The position numbers and the translations under genes were made by a program. Of a stretch of DNA of 20,145 bases, positions 18,505 through 20,145 are shown one piece after another. Source of the stretch: Chromera velia (lineage: Eukaryota; Sar; Chromeraceae); NCBI GenBank assembly GCA_018398765.1, contig JAHBMJ010003480.1, positions 70,001-90,145 on the forward strand, in the 5' to 3' direction. The notes beneath the pieces were generated by a model. That model made no database searches and was not told the DNA's origin. It saw only the letters and a program-made list of their open reading frames with translations. The first letter of the stretch is position 1, and each line of letters starts with the position of its first letter.

Positions 18505-19872
18505 AGGGAGAGAACGTTGCAAAAGCAGCTTGTTCAAAAGAGAAAAGAACTCGTCATTCACTCTTTCAACTATCGTCTGCACTTCAGGAGTGCGGGGCAG
18601 ACCAAACTCAGTGTGAATGCCTTCTCTTTGACAAAAAGAACGATACTGCTCGCAAATAAACTCGCCTCCATTGTCCGAATAGACAATCTTCGGCTTCTCT
18701 TTCCCAGCCCTCTCCCACCTGCGCGTCCAAGCAACCAGATGGGCCAGCGCGCGATCCTTGGAGCGACAACACCAGAAGGACTTGCGCCGTGTGTGGAAAT
18801 CAACGATCATCGACACATAGCGTACCCCCCCGATGCCTTTCCTCTTCATGTCCTTCAGATCGTGGTAGATATCAGCATTGAAGCTTCCCTCCGGACCCTC
18901 GGACTCTCGCTCCCCCTCTTCGCCTCCGTCAACTGGAGGTTCCTCGCGCGGCTTGGAGACATGCTTTCGCGTCCCCGCAGCAGAACCTCGACGCTTCAAC
19001 TTTCTGCGTCGGAAGTTAACTTCCCGACACGTTTTGTACGTGTCTCGTACCTTTCAGCACTCCCCAACAGAATACGGCACACCTACCCCCTTCTCCTTCA
19101 AGGTAGCCTCCAGGCGCTGCCCAGTGGCATGCCCTAAACGGGAGTGCAGAACGTGGAGCAGATGCGCTTTGTTCTCTTCTGACAGATCAGACTGTCCAGA
19201 GAGAGCAGACTCTGACAGGGGAAACGTAGAAACAGGGGGACAAACACAAGAAGCCGCAATGGCCTCTTTGTTCTGAGCAAGACGGAGCATAGGAACGCTG
19301 CCCGTCTGATTAATGGGAGCTCGGAACCATCTCCCATGAATGTTCCGCAAACGCACCCAACTAGAGTCAGAATCATCATCAGACGAATCCTCCCCCTTCA
19401 AGTGCAACTTCTTCTTCGCGCATGGCAACAGCGTACGACCGATCAACTTATTAATACACCCTTCCTCCGGAACGATGCGTACATTCCCCCCTTCATCCTC
19501 AAACGGAAGGTGGACTGTCTTGAACCCTCTCAGAGAGAGGGGGGCAGCATCAGAGGTGAGACGAAAATCAACTGACCGGTCTTCAGAAGAGACAACGAAC
19601 TTCTCGAACGCAGGGGTGAAAAGACCTAACGAGCAACCGGAGTTAGCAATGCACTCCCCATCATCCCCCACCACGCCAACGAAACACTCGACAGGGGTCT
19701 TTAGGACAGAAACACAAACATCCTCCCACTCTGGCTCTTCACACCACCCACTCTGCTGCGCGTTACGCAAGGTCGCGCTCACAAAACGCTCTCTTCCAGC
19801 CTTTGACAAGACCCCTGCCCCCCCCCAGCGGCTGGACTGGGACTGGGAGGGGGCGGCCCAGGGGCCTTTCAA
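18501..19872 (-). pseudogene. Copia pol, 5' half: protease, GAG-pre-integrase, integrase core
   Basis: One reading frame extends from about 19872 to the TIR-element junction, broken by one TGA at 19054-19056. The protease region contains CIANSGCSLGLF, where the usual catalytic DSG triad reads NSG. A GAG-pre-integrase region follows (HSRLGHATGQRL, histidines of the HHCC zinc site). The integrase core has an Asp in DIYHDLKD, an Asp in YSDNGGEF and a Glu in IVERVN. The last two are separated by 35 residues (DX35E), as in active integrases. The frame ends in a TAG only because it runs into the inserted element. A frame change separates it from the gag frame at 19914-20144. Confidence 0.85.
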
Positions 19873-19913
19873 AAATCCTCATCAGAGAAAGATCGCTCCC
19901 GATCCTCTCTGAG

Positions 19914-20144
19914 CTAGAACATGGTTCCCTTCTGTACAGGAATGTACTCACCTGCGGCCTTGGCCTGCTGCTGCTTCCTCTTGGGGTTCTTGGGGCAACA
20001 CTTCATGTAGTGCCCAACCATATCACAGCCCTCGAAGCTGCAGCGAACGTTGGCAGCCGGGCACCCCTTCTTAGGGTCGAGGTGCTTCATGTGACCGCAG
20101 TTGGGACACGGCCAAGTCTGGGAAGAACTTGCGGCACCCGACGC
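19914..20144 (-). pseudogene. Copia gag, C-terminal fragment with two zinc knuckles
   Basis: The frame is open from the right edge to a TAG at 19914-19916. It encodes two successive zinc-binding motifs: C-x2-C-x4-H-x6-C (starting CPNCGHMKH) and C-x4-C-x4-H-x4-C (starting CSFEGCDMVGH). Both are spaced slightly differently from the standard C-x2-C-x4-H-x4-C nucleocapsid knuckle. A basic, glutamine-rich tail follows (KRKQQQAKAA). The gag start lies beyond the window. The frame differs from that of pol at 19872. A G-rich homopolymer at about 19818-19826 is a likely place for the indel that separates them. Confidence 0.75.
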
Positions 20145-20145
20145 C

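Larger units (their letters stand above)
11080..20145 (-). mobile_element. Ty1/copia-type retrotransposon, interrupted and partial
   Basis: Domain order on the minus strand is gag zinc knuckles, protease, GAG-pre-integrase, integrase, reverse transcriptase, RNase H. Integrase before reverse transcriptase is diagnostic of the copia class. The 5' LTR and most of gag lie beyond the right edge. The element is cut by a 4.08-kb TIR element at 14422-18500, has several in-frame stops and a frame change near gag, so it is non-functional. The left end given is approximate. Confidence 0.85.

Overview
This window looks like nuclear DNA of a unicellular eukaryote. It has at least one gene best modelled with GT-AG introns, AT-rich non-coding spacers, microsatellites, an assembly gap (9411-9698) and a large Ty1/copia-type retrotransposon. 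A chromerid-like or other algal protist is my best guess. It rests only on the overall style of the sequence and on an excess of GCATGC/TGCATGCA motifs, which are known regulatory motifs in apicomplexans. The species cannot be fixed from the sequence.

Left part (1-2243): two divergent host genes share an ~800 bp spacer. A minus-strand gene starts at 410 and runs off the left edge; its visible 136 residues are acidic, proline-rich and nuclear-looking. A plus-strand, intronless NMT1/THI5-family gene (1209-2243) encodes an intact 344-residue protein that lacks the cysteine cluster of yeast Thi5. The spacer holds four GCATGC motifs.

Middle (2244-7500): mostly gene-poor. It contains a weak coding-like relic (3795-4249), a GTGA microsatellite (4269-4503), another short coding-like stretch (5120-5341), an 18-bp tandem repeat (6114-6271), and a truncated copy (6386-7331) of a transposable element whose fuller copy lies at 14422-18500.

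Gene zone (7510-10930): an unrecognised plus-strand gene fits a three-exon model with matching intron phases (7510-9060, 390 residues). Part of its second exon and second intron is duplicated as a decayed copy at 10631-10922. A 6 x 36 bp minisatellite lies just before that duplicate, and the assembly gap lies between the gene and the minisatellite.

Right part (about 11080-20145): a minus-strand Ty1/copia element, cut by the right edge. It reads, right to left, gag zinc knuckles, protease, GAG-pre-integrase, integrase core, then an interruption, then integrase tail, reverse transcriptase and RNase H. It is dead or dying, with several in-frame stops and a frame change near gag. The interruption is the main result. 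A 4,079-bp element with 45-bp terminal inverted repeats (43/45 matching) sits at 14422-18500, flanked by AAAA. Removing it and one AAAA rejoins the integrase reading frame exactly. The inserted element has no recognisable transposase, so it is probably a non-autonomous DNA transposon. It carries a ~1 kb polypyrimidine tract and a ~790 bp block absent from the 6386-7331 copy. The order of events is therefore: copia insertion, then TIR-element insertion into copia, with nonsense decay.
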